This document shows positions 1 to 7,285 of a stretch of DNA of 37,888 nucleotides, piece by piece. The notes beneath the pieces were generated by a model. The model made no database searches. It saw nothing but the letters and a program-made list of their open reading frames with translations, and had not been told where the DNA came from. The position numbers were made by a program, and so were the translations under genes. How positions within the stretch are numbered: position 1 is the stretch's first letter; each line of letters starts with the position of its first letter. Source of the DNA: Sciscionella marina DSM 45152 (GTDB lineage Bacteria; Actinomycetota; Actinomycetes; Mycobacteriales; Pseudonocardiaceae); the NCBI RefSeq assembly GCF_000379465.1, contig NZ_KB905410.1, positions 1 to 37,888 of the forward strand. The letters run 5' to 3'.

Positions 1-442
1 CGGTACCGGACCGCACGGAGCGGATGCTCCAGCAGGGGGCGGCTCCGGCTCAGGGATGCCGCGAGCGCTGGCGCGTGTGGTCGGCGTGGATACCACCGGG
101 TTCGCGCAGTGGTATTGGGGTCGGGCGCCGCTACTGTGCCGGGCGGCCGACCCTGCTGCGTTCCGGGACGTGCTCGACCTCGACGGCATCGACGAGCTGC
201 TGACCTGCCGCGGGCTTCGCAGCCCGTTTCTGCGCCTGGCTCGCGACGGCGCTGTCGTCGACTCGACCGTGTTCACCGGGCCGGGTGGTGTCGGAGCGGA
301 GATCGGCGACCAGGTGTGTGCCGACCAGGTCGCCTCCCTGTTCAGCGAGGGCAACACGATCGTCTTGCAGGCGCTGCACCGCAACTGGCCCGATGTCATG
401 GATTTCGTCACCGAGCTGGCCGCGGAGCTGGGCCACCCAGCC
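1..442. repeat. Left copy of 442-bp inverted repeat (cupin gene 5' end)
   Basis: This stretch is the reverse complement of 37447-37888 with three mismatches that I can find (positions 187, 393 and 421 here). Identity stops after 442, where the sequence becomes unrelated. The outermost 8 bases, CGGTACCG, are themselves a palindrome and occur at both window edges. The repeat holds the upstream region and the first 129 codons of the cupin oxygenase gene. A short hairpin (GGAGC, loop GGAT, GCTCC) lies at 17-30. Confidence 0.95.
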
Positions 443-490
443 ATGATGAGTTCGGCGGCGCGGGCCATGGCGTGTTGGTACCCCCGCTGA
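56..490 (+). pseudogene. Truncated cupin (JmjC-like) oxygenase, N-terminal fragment
   Basis: The first 129 codons match the intact protein encoded at 36616-37833 on the minus strand, with one amino-acid change (Asp for Gly at residue 113). After residues GHPA the frame runs into 15 unrelated residues and stops. The HxD iron-binding motif (residues 146-148 of the intact copy) and the distal histidine lie beyond the break, so this product cannot bind the metal of the Cupin_4 (PF08007) fold. The break lies 50 bp before two tandem 24-bp repeats that look like an insertion-sequence end, so an insertion or IS-mediated rearrangement probably cut the gene. Whether it is still transcribed from its duplicated upstream region cannot be seen. 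Confidence 0.9.
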
Positions 491-538
491 TTTCGGCAAG
501 TCGAGTTGGCCCCGTTTCGGCATTTTGAACTGGCCCCG
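491..538. repeat. Two tandem 24-bp near-repeats, possible IS21-type end
   Basis: Positions 491-514 and 515-538 are imperfect copies of a 24-mer that starts TTTCGGCA and ends TGGCCCCG, lying directly after the cupin breakpoint. Multiple tandem terminal repeats are typical of IS21-family ends, where the transposase binds. No istA or istB gene is present, so at most this is a solo end. The family assignment is a guess from the repeat layout. Confidence 0.4.
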
Positions 539-579
539 GCGTAGCTGATGTTGCGGGTCAGGAGGTTGTTAACGTCTTC

Positions 580-608
580 TTGTCAGGTTTATCCTTACGA
601 TCTATCCT
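580..608 (+). promoter_or_regulatory. Promoter of the zinc-finger gene (TTGTCA-N17-TATCCT)
   Basis: TTGTCA at 580-585 and TATCCT at 603-608 are separated by exactly 17 bases, a good match to a housekeeping sigma-70-type promoter. Transcription would start near 615, about 28 bases before the GTG at 643, which leaves room for the AAAGG ribosome-binding site at 630-634. The -10 box overlaps the palindrome at 605-618. Confidence 0.65.
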
Positions 609-618
609 GACGTCAGGA
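605..618. promoter_or_regulatory. Palindromic operator TCCTGACGTCAGGA with further half-sites
   Basis: This is a perfect 14-bp palindrome covering the end of the -10 box and the expected transcription start. The half-site TCCTGAC or its complement GTCAGGA also occurs at 557-563, 582-588 (last base changed) and 622-628, giving five copies in about 70 bp. A repressor bound here would block RNA polymerase. The regulator is unknown. Autoregulation by the adjacent gene product is a reasonable guess because that protein ends in a helix-turn-helix-like segment. Confidence 0.6.
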
Positions 619-642
619 GATTCCTGACGAAAGGTGTGGATC

Positions 643-975
643 GTGAACCACTGCTCCTTCTGTAGGCGATCAGCCGAGAGCGTCGACACGCTCGTGGCCG
701 GCCCAGGTGTCTACATCTGCAGCGAGTGCGTGTCCTTGTGCGCTGAGACCATTGCGAACAAGCCAGCCGGGCTAACGCGAGCTACTCCGATCTGGGAAGG
801 GATGGACGACGAGGCGCTACTGGTCCATTTACCGCGTATTGAGGCGATTCGGCATCAGGTCGACGACGATCTGCGGGCGTGGGTCGGCGAGGCGCGACGA
901 CGCGGCATCTCGTGGGACCGGGTTGGTGATTCACTCGGGATGCGCCGTCAATCGGCATGGGAACGGTTCTCGTGA
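643..975 (+). CDS. ClpX-type C4 zinc-finger protein with helix-turn-helix-like C-terminus
   Basis: Residues 4-29 follow the pattern of the ClpX N-terminal zinc-binding domain: two CxxC pairs (CSFC and CSEC, followed by SLC) around the core AGPGVYIC. There is no AAA+ ATPase domain, so this is not ClpX. The last 30 residues ([22 protein letters not shown]) resemble the recognition helices of a DNA-binding domain. In ClpX this zinc domain dimerises and binds adaptors and substrates, so the protein may be a small dimeric regulator (inference). The start is taken as GTG 643 because AAAGG lies 8 bases upstream; GTG 634 is in frame but overlaps that site. The upstream promoter and operator are well formed, which suggests tight control. 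Function unproven. Confidence 0.8.
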   Translation: MNHCSFCRRSAESVDTLVAGPGVYICSECVSLCAETIANKPAGLTRATPIWEGMDDEALLVHLPRIEAIRHQVDDDLRAWVGEARRRGISWDRVGDSLGMRRQSAWERFS

Positions 976-1012
976 CTACGCTTCCGTATCGCGATAGCCG
1001 GGAGGATGCCTC

Positions 1013-1816
1013 GTGGCACACGCGAACGCGCCGCTGAGCTCGGAAGGGCGTCGTCGCCTGGTCGAGCGGTGCGAGACGAGGCCGATCGCTCACGTGGCCG
1101 CTGAGATGGGGATCTCTCGGGCGACCGCGTCGAAGTGGGTCAATCGCTACCGTGACTACGGAGACATTGGACTCATGGACCGCTCATCAGCGCCACTGGC
1201 CCAGTCGACCGCGACTTCGGCCGAGGCCGTTGAGCGGATCGAGCACCTGCGTCGTCATCGTAAGTGGTCAGCGGCCCGGATCGCCCACGAGCTGGCCGCT
1301 GACGGGATCGTGGTCTCCCGTCGAACCGTCAGCCGTCGCCTGGCCGATTTCGGATTGAACCGGCGTCGGTTCATCGATCCAGGCGGCGACATCAACCGCG
1401 AACCACGAAAGATCGTCGCCCGCAGACCAGGCCACATGATCCACCTCGACGTGAAGAAGGTAGGCCGGATTCCCGACGGCGGTGGCTGGCGAGCCCATGG
1501 GCGCGGGAGCACTCAAGCGAAAACCGTTGGACGTCGAAAGGGAAAGGCGGAACGCGGCGGATACACCTACCTACACTCCGCGATCGACGGCCACTCGCGA
1601 CTCGCTTACACCGAGGCACTCCCTAACGAGAAGACGACGACCGCGATCGCTTTCCTCCACCGCGCACCCGCGTGGTCTGCCGCCCACGGCATCACACGTA
1701 TCGAGCGGATTGTCACCGATAACGGAGCCTGCTACCGCGCCGACGACTTCGCGCGAGCAACGCTTGGCGCACACCACCAGAGGATCACTCCATATACGCC
1801 TCGCCACAACGGGACC
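1013..1816 (+). pseudogene. IS481-family transposase, 3' truncated
   Basis: The protein starts at GTG 1013 with GGGAGG at 1000-1005. The N-terminal helix-turn-helix region (RRLVERCETRPIAHVAAEMG), the LDVKKVGRIPDGGG segment with the first catalytic Asp, and the TDNG segment with the second Asp are characteristic of IS481 transposases. The match stops at YTPRHNG, just before the region that carries the catalytic Glu, and the open frame then runs through about 40 unrelated codons to 1933. The product lacks the third DDE residue and should be inactive. The end of homology coincides with the hairpin that follows the SRPBCC gene, so a deletion joined the two. No terminal inverted repeats were found. 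Confidence 0.85.
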
Positions 1817-1819
1817 CCT

Positions 1820-1840
1820 GCCGAACAGTTGAGGTTCGGC
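1820..1840. terminator. Hairpin between convergent transposase relic and SRPBCC gene
   Basis: GCCGAAC, a 7-base loop and GTTCGGC form a perfect 7-bp stem 14 bases beyond the stop codon of the minus-strand gene. There is no T-run, as is common for actinobacterial terminators. It may also mark the junction of the IS481 deletion. Confidence 0.4.
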
Positions 1841-1853
1841 GACGAGCGGACAC

Positions 1854-2336
1854 TTACCCGTGGGGACTGGTGTGGGATTCTACGATACGCGCAAGGATGC
1901 CTAGGCTGGCGCGCAGCGTGGTCTCGGGGATGACGGGGAAGATGCCCTGGTCTCGGTACCGCTGCTCGATCTGGCTCCAGTCGTAGTACGACGTCACGAG
2001 TGTGCCAAGCGTGCTTGGCTCGAGCTCGTAGCCGTACAGGTGCTTGATCGGAGGCTGGATCGTCCCGGAGACGGTCCACTCGATCAGAGCCTCCGGCGCG
2101 AACTGCGTGATGATGACCGCGACGTCGTACTGGCCCATCGGGCGGTCGCCAAGCGCCTCCCGGTCCATGTGCACGGTGAACCGGTCGCCGACCCGCTGGA
2201 CCCGCTGCCCTTCTGCGGATTGCAGCATCCCGGAGCTGTCGATCCGGACGTGTCCGTTCGGTTCACACAGCACCCCGAATGCCATCGCCGGCGCTGCCGC
2301 GATATCCCGCCGTACCTCGAATCGCTCCCTTGTCAT
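1854..2336 (-). CDS. SRPBCC (START/polyketide-cyclase-like) family protein
   Basis: The 160-residue protein begins MTRERFEVRRDIAAAPAMAFGVL, the usual first strand and helix of SRPBCC proteins, and has the alternating strand pattern and a long C-terminal helix (TTLRASLGILARIVES). The length is normal for a single-domain member. Such proteins bind hydrophobic ligands in a deep cavity; no ligand can be named here. It is monocistronic and faces the truncated transposase. The ribosome-binding site is weak. A -10-like TAGTGT lies about 17 bases upstream of the ATG, so the leader is very short or absent. Confidence 0.75.
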   Translation of the reverse strand: MTRERFEVRRDIAAAPAMAFGVLCEPNGHVRIDSSGMLQSAEGQRVQRVGDRFTVHMDREALGDRPMGQYDVAVIITQFAPEALIEWTVSGTIQPPIKHLYGYELEPSTLGTLVTSYYDWSQIEQRYRDQGIFPVIPETTLRASLGILARIVESHTSPHG

Positions 2337-2619
2337 GGTCTCTACCGTGGCACACTATCCGGCGATCCTCGTCGTGCAGGAGCACGAAGCCTTACCGCAG
2401 CATCCCGCTCGGTGGCGGACACACCGAGGATCTGAGTCTGTGTCGGCGCTAGGCTCACGAGGCCCGGGCGGAGGCTGAGGCGTACGCACCGCACGCTGAG
2501 GTCGAGGCTGCCTTCGACTGGGGGGCCGAATGAGCCGCGCCGAGGTTCGCCGTCCACGGCGGTGCCTGCTGCTCCCCACGTGCCGAGACACTCATTCGGC
2601 GATCCGCATGACGCATTCC

Positions 2620-3180
2620 TTACCGACCCGTCTCGTGAGGGTGGGTGGTGCGTAGTCGGCACAGGGCGCTGTGGACTCGGGTCTTGAGCGTGCCGAGGGG
2701 AATGTTGAGGATGGCGGCGGCCTCGGCATGCGTGTGGCCTTGGTAGTAGATGATCGTGATTATGGTGCGTTGCAGCGGGGTGAGCGTGGCGAGCTTGTCG
2801 CGAATCTGCTGGCGTTCGACGCCGGTGGGGACGGTGTCGGTGACGTCGTCTACCTGGGGTGTGTGGTTCGCCGCTGAGGTGTGCTGTTCGCGGTGAGCGC
2901 TGGCGCGCAGGGTTCGGACCTGATCGACGGCGCGACGGTGAGCAATGGTCAGTACCCAGGTCAGCGGGCTAGCGCGAGTGGGATCGTAGCGCGGAGCGGT
3001 GCGCCATACGTCCACGAACGCCGCATGGGCGGCGTCTTCGGCGTAGCGCGGGTCCTGCAGGATGGTGCGGCACAGCCCGTATACGCGGGGGACGAGCTGG
3101 TCGTAAAGAGCGGCGAAAGCCGAGGTGTCCTTGGTGGCCACTCGGGCCATGAGATCGTAGTCAAGGGCCGGGTGTGTCAT
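2620..3180 (-). CDS. ECF RNA polymerase sigma factor, SigK-like
   Basis: Region 2 is visible as AFAALYDQLVPRVYGLC through DVWRTAPRYDP and RRAVDQVR, and region 4 as LTPLQRTIITIIYYQGHTHAEAAAILNIPLGTLKTRVHSAL. The order, spacing and length fit SigK-type ECF factors. The start is taken as ATG 3180 (186 residues), because family members begin a few residues before region 2. An in-frame ATG at 3279 would add 33 residues and overlap the upstream gene by 32 bases. Upstream on the same strand are a zinc-ribbon protein and an RskA-like anti-sigma factor whose C-terminal half is broken. If that anti-sigma factor is the partner, this sigma factor may be poorly restrained; this is inference. Confidence 0.88.
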   Translation of the reverse strand: MTHPALDYDLMARVATKDTSAFAALYDQLVPRVYGLCRTILQDPRYAEDAAHAAFVDVWRTAPRYDPTRASPLTWVLTIAHRRAVDQVRTLRASAHREQHTSAANHTPQVDDVTDTVPTGVERQQIRDKLATLTPLQRTIITIIYYQGHTHAEAAAILNIPLGTLKTRVHSALCRLRTTHPHETGR

Positions 3181-3247
3181 GCGCGTGGCGGTCGACGGTT
3201 CCACATACCCGGCCGCGTGACTTCGAAGCGTTCCCGGCCGAGGTGTC

Positions 3248-3598
3248 TCAGTGCTCACTGGTGCTCCGTGGTTTTGCATGCCGAGGCGTTCGGTCGATGG
3301 GGGTCGGCTCGCAGCTGGTTTGTGCTGTGCGCTGCTCGGGTAGCTCGGTAGGCGTGGCTGCGCGGCTGAGTTGGGTGTAACAGGCAGGGCAGATCAAGGT
3401 GTCTTCACCGGTGGCGACCATGGCCGACTCGCGAGCGAGTCCACAACGGTCGCAGCGGTATTCGGCGGGGACCGTGAGGCAGTGCAGTTGCCACCCGGAC
3501 CAAGGTGGGTACGAGTCCAGAATGACCACGCGGTCGTCGTCACGAGTGTGGATGGGTGCGGCATGCGTGGCCGGGATGTGAGAAGGCAGGAGACTCAC
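3248..3598 (-). CDS. Small zinc-ribbon-like protein of unknown function
   Basis: The 116-residue protein has a CDRC pair and a CPAC pair 24 residues apart (about residues 49-75), a probable zinc ribbon, after a stretch DDRVVILDSYPPWSGWQLHC. I do not recognise a named family. The tail is rich in Thr, Pro and Arg and overlaps the possible long start of the sigma factor downstream by 32 bases. Its place between an anti-sigma gene and an ECF sigma gene suggests a role in the same regulatory unit, but nothing in the sequence proves that. Confidence 0.6.
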   Translation of the reverse strand: MSLLPSHIPATHAAPIHTRDDDRVVILDSYPPWSGWQLHCLTVPAEYRCDRCGLARESAMVATGEDTLICPACYTQLSRAATPTELPEQRTAQTSCEPTPIDRTPRHAKPRSTSEH

Positions 3599-3699
3599 GG
3601 CGATCCCTCCATTTCAGGGCAAGCTGAGACCTGAGGTGGAGTGCCGGGGTCTGGGGCACTTATTTACTATTGAACCTACCCCCTTGGACCGGAGTTTTG

Positions 3700-4081
3700 A
3701 AACCTGAAGCACAGAACTCCCACCTGTCGGGGAACACGCCCCGGTAGCGTCGTTGCCCAGTATGACCATGGGTCGCCCCTTACCCCGTGTGGAGCGCGGG
3801 GTAACCATTTGACCTGGGGTTTCTGCCGTCCGCAGCGGCTGGGGATCGGCGAGCTCGACACTAGCGGCGCACGCTGTTTGGTGCGGTCTGGCAGGGTGGG
3901 GATCGGCCGGACTGGTTGTTTTTGCGCAGTTGCACCACGCTGCGGTGTTCGCCGGTGTGTCGCTGTAGCTGACCGGCTCCCATCGTGTGCTGGTCACCGA
4001 GCCCAGCGTCGCTACGGCGCTGACCCGGCTGGGGCAGGTGGCCGACCGGACCCAATCATGCAGGTGATAGCCGCTCGCGAC
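3700..4081 (-). pseudogene. Decayed C-terminal half of RskA-type anti-sigma factor
   Basis: Downstream of the stop of the short anti-sigma gene, different minus-strand frames hold successive pieces that resemble the extracytoplasmic RskA domain: VTSTRWEPVSYSDTPANTA, then SVVQLRKN, then PTLPDRT, then VILGNDATGACSPTGGSS. In intact RskA proteins these follow in one frame in this order. At least two or three frameshifts and loss of the transmembrane segment are needed to explain the arrangement. The pieces are short and the match is from memory of the family, so an alignment to RskA is needed to settle it. Confidence 0.55.
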
Positions 4082-4360
4082 CTAGTCGGGCGGCTGCTGC
4101 CGGGTGTGAGCGATTTCCGATAGCACCTTCTCCCGCAGGTGGGCAGGGGGTTGTGTCGCGCTCGCCGCACCGAGCCTGGCGGCGGTTTCTCGTAGTCTGT
4201 CCACTTCCTGACGGCACGCGGCGCATTCGGTGAGGTGCTGTTCGAAGGCTGCCAGTTCGGTGTCGATGAGGGCATGCAGCGCGTAGGCGGACGCGGCCGC
4301 ACACCACGGCGTCGGCTCCTCGTCACGGGGCGAGCGTGCCGATCCCCGGCGATCGTTCAT
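4082..4360 (-). CDS. Anti-sigma factor, zinc-binding N-terminal domain only (RskA-like, truncated)
   Basis: The 92-residue product has the anti-sigma domain that clamps ECF sigma factors: SAYALHALIDTELAAFEQHLTECAACRQEVDRL, with the H(x3)CxxC zinc-type motif. The start ATG 4360 follows GGGAGGGG at ideal distance; an upstream in-frame start at 4489 has no such site. Normal RskA proteins continue with a transmembrane helix and a periplasmic domain of about 130 residues. Here the frame stops after HTRQQPPD and the rest lies behind as frameshifted debris. The soluble remnant could still bind a sigma factor but could not respond to regulated intramembrane proteolysis (inference). Confidence 0.75.
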   Translation of the reverse strand: MNDRRGSARSPRDEEPTPWCAAASAYALHALIDTELAAFEQHLTECAACRQEVDRLRETAARLGAASATQPPAHLREKVLSEIAHTRQQPPD

Positions 4361-4827
4361 CGCCCCTCCCTTCGGGGTTCCGTATCGCGCGTTGCCCCCT
4401 GTATTCGGAGTGTCAGCGCCCGCGGTTCGGTCTTTCGCACGCGTGGCTGGCCCGAGAACTCGGTCCCATCCGCTGCTCATTCTCGACACGAACTACTGCT
4501 AGAGGCGGTTTCGCCGCGAAATCGACCCGTTACGGCCCCGGCGATGGGTCTGCACAAGGGGCAGACCGGAAAAGAAGCGTTCTCTGCGATGGGCAAGACG
4601 AAGAAATTGTGGGGCATCGGCGGCGAGCCCGCCGCCCATCAGGGTACGAACGAGAAGGGAGCTTTGACAAAACCATCGTCGCGAAGCCAGCACCACAGTC
4701 ACGAGCGCCGCGCTGCTCGTGCTCTCGCAACGACAGCCGGCACGATAATGGGCACTGCACACCGGACAGTTTCGGCGTTCAGGATTGCTATGAAACGCGC
4801 CTACGCTCCTGAAATACGCTCGAGGGC
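4361..4827. other. Intergenic region, divergent promoters expected
   Basis: About 470 bp separate the minus-strand anti-sigma gene from the plus-strand lipoprotein relic. No gene-like frame is convincing. A small hairpin (GGCG, loop GTTT, CGCC) is near 4505. Promoters for both directions should lie here but no consensus stood out. Confidence 0.5.
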
Positions 4828-5877
4828 GTGCGCGCGGCCTCTGGTGCACCAGTCGCCGCTGACCAGATCCGCCGGCGCGCGAACCGCACGGCGGTCGGCA
4901 CGGGCCTCGGTCGACGACTGTGGTGCCTGCTGGCGGTGGCCGGCTGCTGCGTGGTTGCGCTCACGACAGCATGCGGTTCACCACCGAACCCCGGGCGCGC
5001 GTGGCCATCGAGTCCTCGGGGCGCTCCGCCCCTGCGCGTCGCGCCCGACTCCGCTGTCTCGCCGCCGACGCGGCCGGGCCTCCCCGGCACCGTCATCGAC
5101 CTCCACGGCGCCCTCGAGGGGGTCGCCGTGACCGACAACGGCAGTGTTGCCGTCAACGTCCGAAAACCCGACGGCCTCGACACTTTCCCATCGCCTCGGC
5201 CGGTGCCCCCACGGCCCGCCAATTCGTGCCGCTCGGTGGTTGTTCCCGTCATCTGACGCTCGGCGGACCAAACGGCCCCGCGCTGGTCGCCGACGAGACC
5301 GATGACCGATCCTCCAGGTCGCACCCGGCGGCCGCGCACTCGAGCCGGTTCACGTAGGCCGACAGCCCCACGAGGCCTTTCACATCACCGGCAACATGTA
5401 TTGGGTGGCCGACGAGTTCGGCAACAGTTACCACATCGTGGTTGGCGGCCAGGTAAAACGGGTAGTGTCCGCACCCATACAACCCGGTGGCGGCGCCGCC
5501 TCGAACGATGGGAAACACGTCGTCGGAGTGGGTGTTCGCGACCGCCGCATCACCGAATACCGTGCCAACGGCGACGCCGTGCTCGGTTTCATGCTCACGC
5601 CCCACGGTCCGAAGCAGGTTGCCACCATTCCCACCGGCGCCGGTTCGAAGCCCTACGGCCTCGCCTACGACGCCACCCGGCACACCCTGTGGACCACGCT
5701 GACCGGCCGCAACCAAGTACTCGGCTTAACGTTCAACCACGGCAGAATCGTGCACAAGAGCCTAAAAGCTACCGTGCAACAACCCAACACCCTCGCGATA
5801 GACCACCCACCGGGGCGCTCGTCATCACCGGCTCCACCAGCCACGGGCACCTGCAATTCATCGCTGGAGACAGGTGA
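4828..5877 (+). pseudogene. Lipoprotein with beta-propeller-like repeats, multiply frameshifted
   Basis: A lipoprotein signal is clear: Arg-rich n-region, hydrophobic LWCLLAVAGCCVVALT and lipobox LTTAC. The mature part continues in frame 1 (LHGALEGVAVTDNGSVAVNV), then frame 3 (APTARQFVPLGG, GPNGPALVADETDDR), then frame 2 (YWVADEFGNSYHIVVGGQV, GKHVVGVGVRDRRITEYRANG, PYGLAYDATRHTLWTTLTGR) and ends in frame 1 (TGALVITGSTSHGHLQFIAGDR, stop at 5877). The repeated short beta-strand units are typical of NHL/YncE-like propellers. At least three frameshifts break it. It was presumably a surface lipoprotein; its role is unknown. If sequencing errors explain the shifts, the intact gene would be about 350 codons. 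Confidence 0.75.
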
Positions 5878-6132
5878 TCGGGTTGCCGGCACCACGCCAT
5901 GCGGTGGACCAAGGTCCGAGTCTGGAGGACTGGCCTGGTGATTCGCCGATTTTACCCGCTGCAACTCCCGAACCGGCCGGCGGACGCCTGCTGGTTGGCG
6001 ACGATCACCGTGATAGCGGGTGTGGGGCTTGCGCTACCGGCCGGTTCCCGTCCTCGGTGACGCGGACGAGTCCCACTGCGTCTCGCCCGGTCGGGCCACG
6101 GCGGGCTTGCGGTCGGCGTGTAGAACCGTGGT

Positions 6133-6573
6133 ATGGCGTTGATCGATAGTTCCGACATTGCCCACATTCGGCTGACCGTGACCGACATCGATCGCTCGAA
6201 AGCTTTCTACGACCAGGTATTCGGTTGGCCGGCCGCGATCGACATGTCCGCTCGGGCCGACGAGCCAGGCGTGCGAGCATCCCGTGAGGCCTTTTACGGC
6301 GGGGTCGTCTACCAGCTGCCCTCAGGCACGCTGCTCGGGTTGCGCCCGGTCGCCCCGAGTGGGCAGCGGTTTGACTCCGAACACACCGGACTTGATCACC
6401 TCAGCTTCCAGGTCGCATCAAAAGACGAGCTCCAGGTTACGCGCCAACGGCTCGACCAAGCCGGAGTCCCGCACGGCGAAGTGACCGACCTGGCCGACGT
6501 GGGGCTTGCTATCCTGTCGTTTTCCGACCCCGACGGCGTGCATCTCGAGCTGACCGCTCCGCTGCAGGGATGA
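6133..6573 (+). CDS. VOC (glyoxalase/bleomycin-resistance) family protein
   Basis: The 146-residue protein holds the paired beta-alpha-beta-beta-beta modules of the VOC superfamily: IAHIRLTVTDIDRSKAFYDQVFGW at the start, GLDHLSFQV opening the second module and FSDPDGVHLEL at the end. His 11, His near residue 84 and Glu near 140 could supply metal ligands. Substrate unknown; these enzymes include lyases, dioxygenases and drug-binding proteins. No SD precedes ATG 6133, but TAGAAC lies about 12 bases upstream and could be a -10 box giving a leaderless mRNA. It converges on tatB. Confidence 0.82.
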   Translation: MALIDSSDIAHIRLTVTDIDRSKAFYDQVFGWPAAIDMSARADEPGVRASREAFYGGVVYQLPSGTLLGLRPVAPSGQRFDSEHTGLDHLSFQVASKDELQVTRQRLDQAGVPHGEVTDLADVGLAILSFSDPDGVHLELTAPLQG

Positions 6574-6783
6574 GGTCACTGGTTCCCCAGTGGGGCACCT
6601 GGCGCGGGCGAGTCGACACGACCTGGTAGCCCCGAACGTGTCCAGCGGTGCAAGGTGGCACGTCATCGCAGCCCCGAGCCACGACTTCGCCGTGCGCCGG
6701 GGAGCCCTCGCAGAACGTGCGCGCTGGCCGCGGTGACCTGGCGAGCACCTGGCCGACCATCCGTGGTGTGCGCGAACGGCCGG

Positions 6784-7194
6784 TCATGTTGTTTCTGGGT
6801 CGAATGGTGTCGGTTGCTGTGGCCTTGGCGTTGGCGCGGACGGGTTGTTGTCGGTGCGGCTGTTGTGTTGGTCAAGGGTTTCGAGGTCGTCGCGGGGGTC
6901 GAGGCGTTGGGCGTCGTCGGCGGGGTCGTAGCCGTCGAGGAGGTGTTCGGTGATGGCCCGGCGTGGGCCCATCGCGCGCAGTTCGCGGATGTGTTCGAGT
7001 GGTTCGCGGAGTTCGTCGAATTCGGGGCCGAGCTCGTTGCGCAGCTGTTCGCGTGCTCCGGTCGCGTAAGTTCGTGCTCGGCGGAGGGCTCGGCCTGCGT
7101 GTTGGATCGTGGCGGGGAGCCGCTCCGGGCCGAGGATGAACAGGCCGGCGACGATGATGACGAGGATTTCGGGCCATCCCAGGTTGTTGAACAT
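6784..7194 (-). CDS. tatB: Sec-independent protein translocase subunit TatB
   Basis: The 136-residue protein starts [27 protein letters not shown]: a single N-terminal transmembrane helix, the GPERLP hinge and then a long amphipathic helix ([31 protein letters not shown]), the hallmarks of TatB. The tail is Pro, Asp and Thr rich. TatB together with TatC forms the receptor for twin-arginine signal peptides. ATG 7194 is chosen because the helix must start there; upstream codons in the frame are antisense noise. The gene lies 91 bp downstream of a twin-arginine ferritin-like gene and is divergent from tatA-tatC, an unusual split. Confidence 0.9.
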   Translation of the reverse strand: MFNNLGWPEILVIIVAGLFILGPERLPATIQHAGRALRRARTYATGAREQLRNELGPEFDELREPLEHIRELRAMGPRRAITEHLLDGYDPADDAQRLDPRDDLETLDQHNSRTDNNPSAPTPRPQQPTPFDPETT

Positions 7195-7285
7195 GCGGGC
7201 CCCGTGTGCTCTCGGGTGGCTGGGTGAGGTCAACCATGCGGCGCCGGCGGGCCCGGCCAGGGGCCCGTCGGCGCCAGCGGGCTGG

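Noticed and set aside
3781-3803. Hairpin TACCCCG/CGGGGTA as a terminator
   Set aside because: It lies inside the decayed anti-sigma sequence, has a 9-base loop and no T-run, so it may be chance in GC-rich DNA.
4235-5131. Plus-strand open frame of 298 codons
   Set aside because: It is Arg- and Ser-rich and covers the antisense of the anti-sigma gene and the lipoprotein start in the wrong frame.
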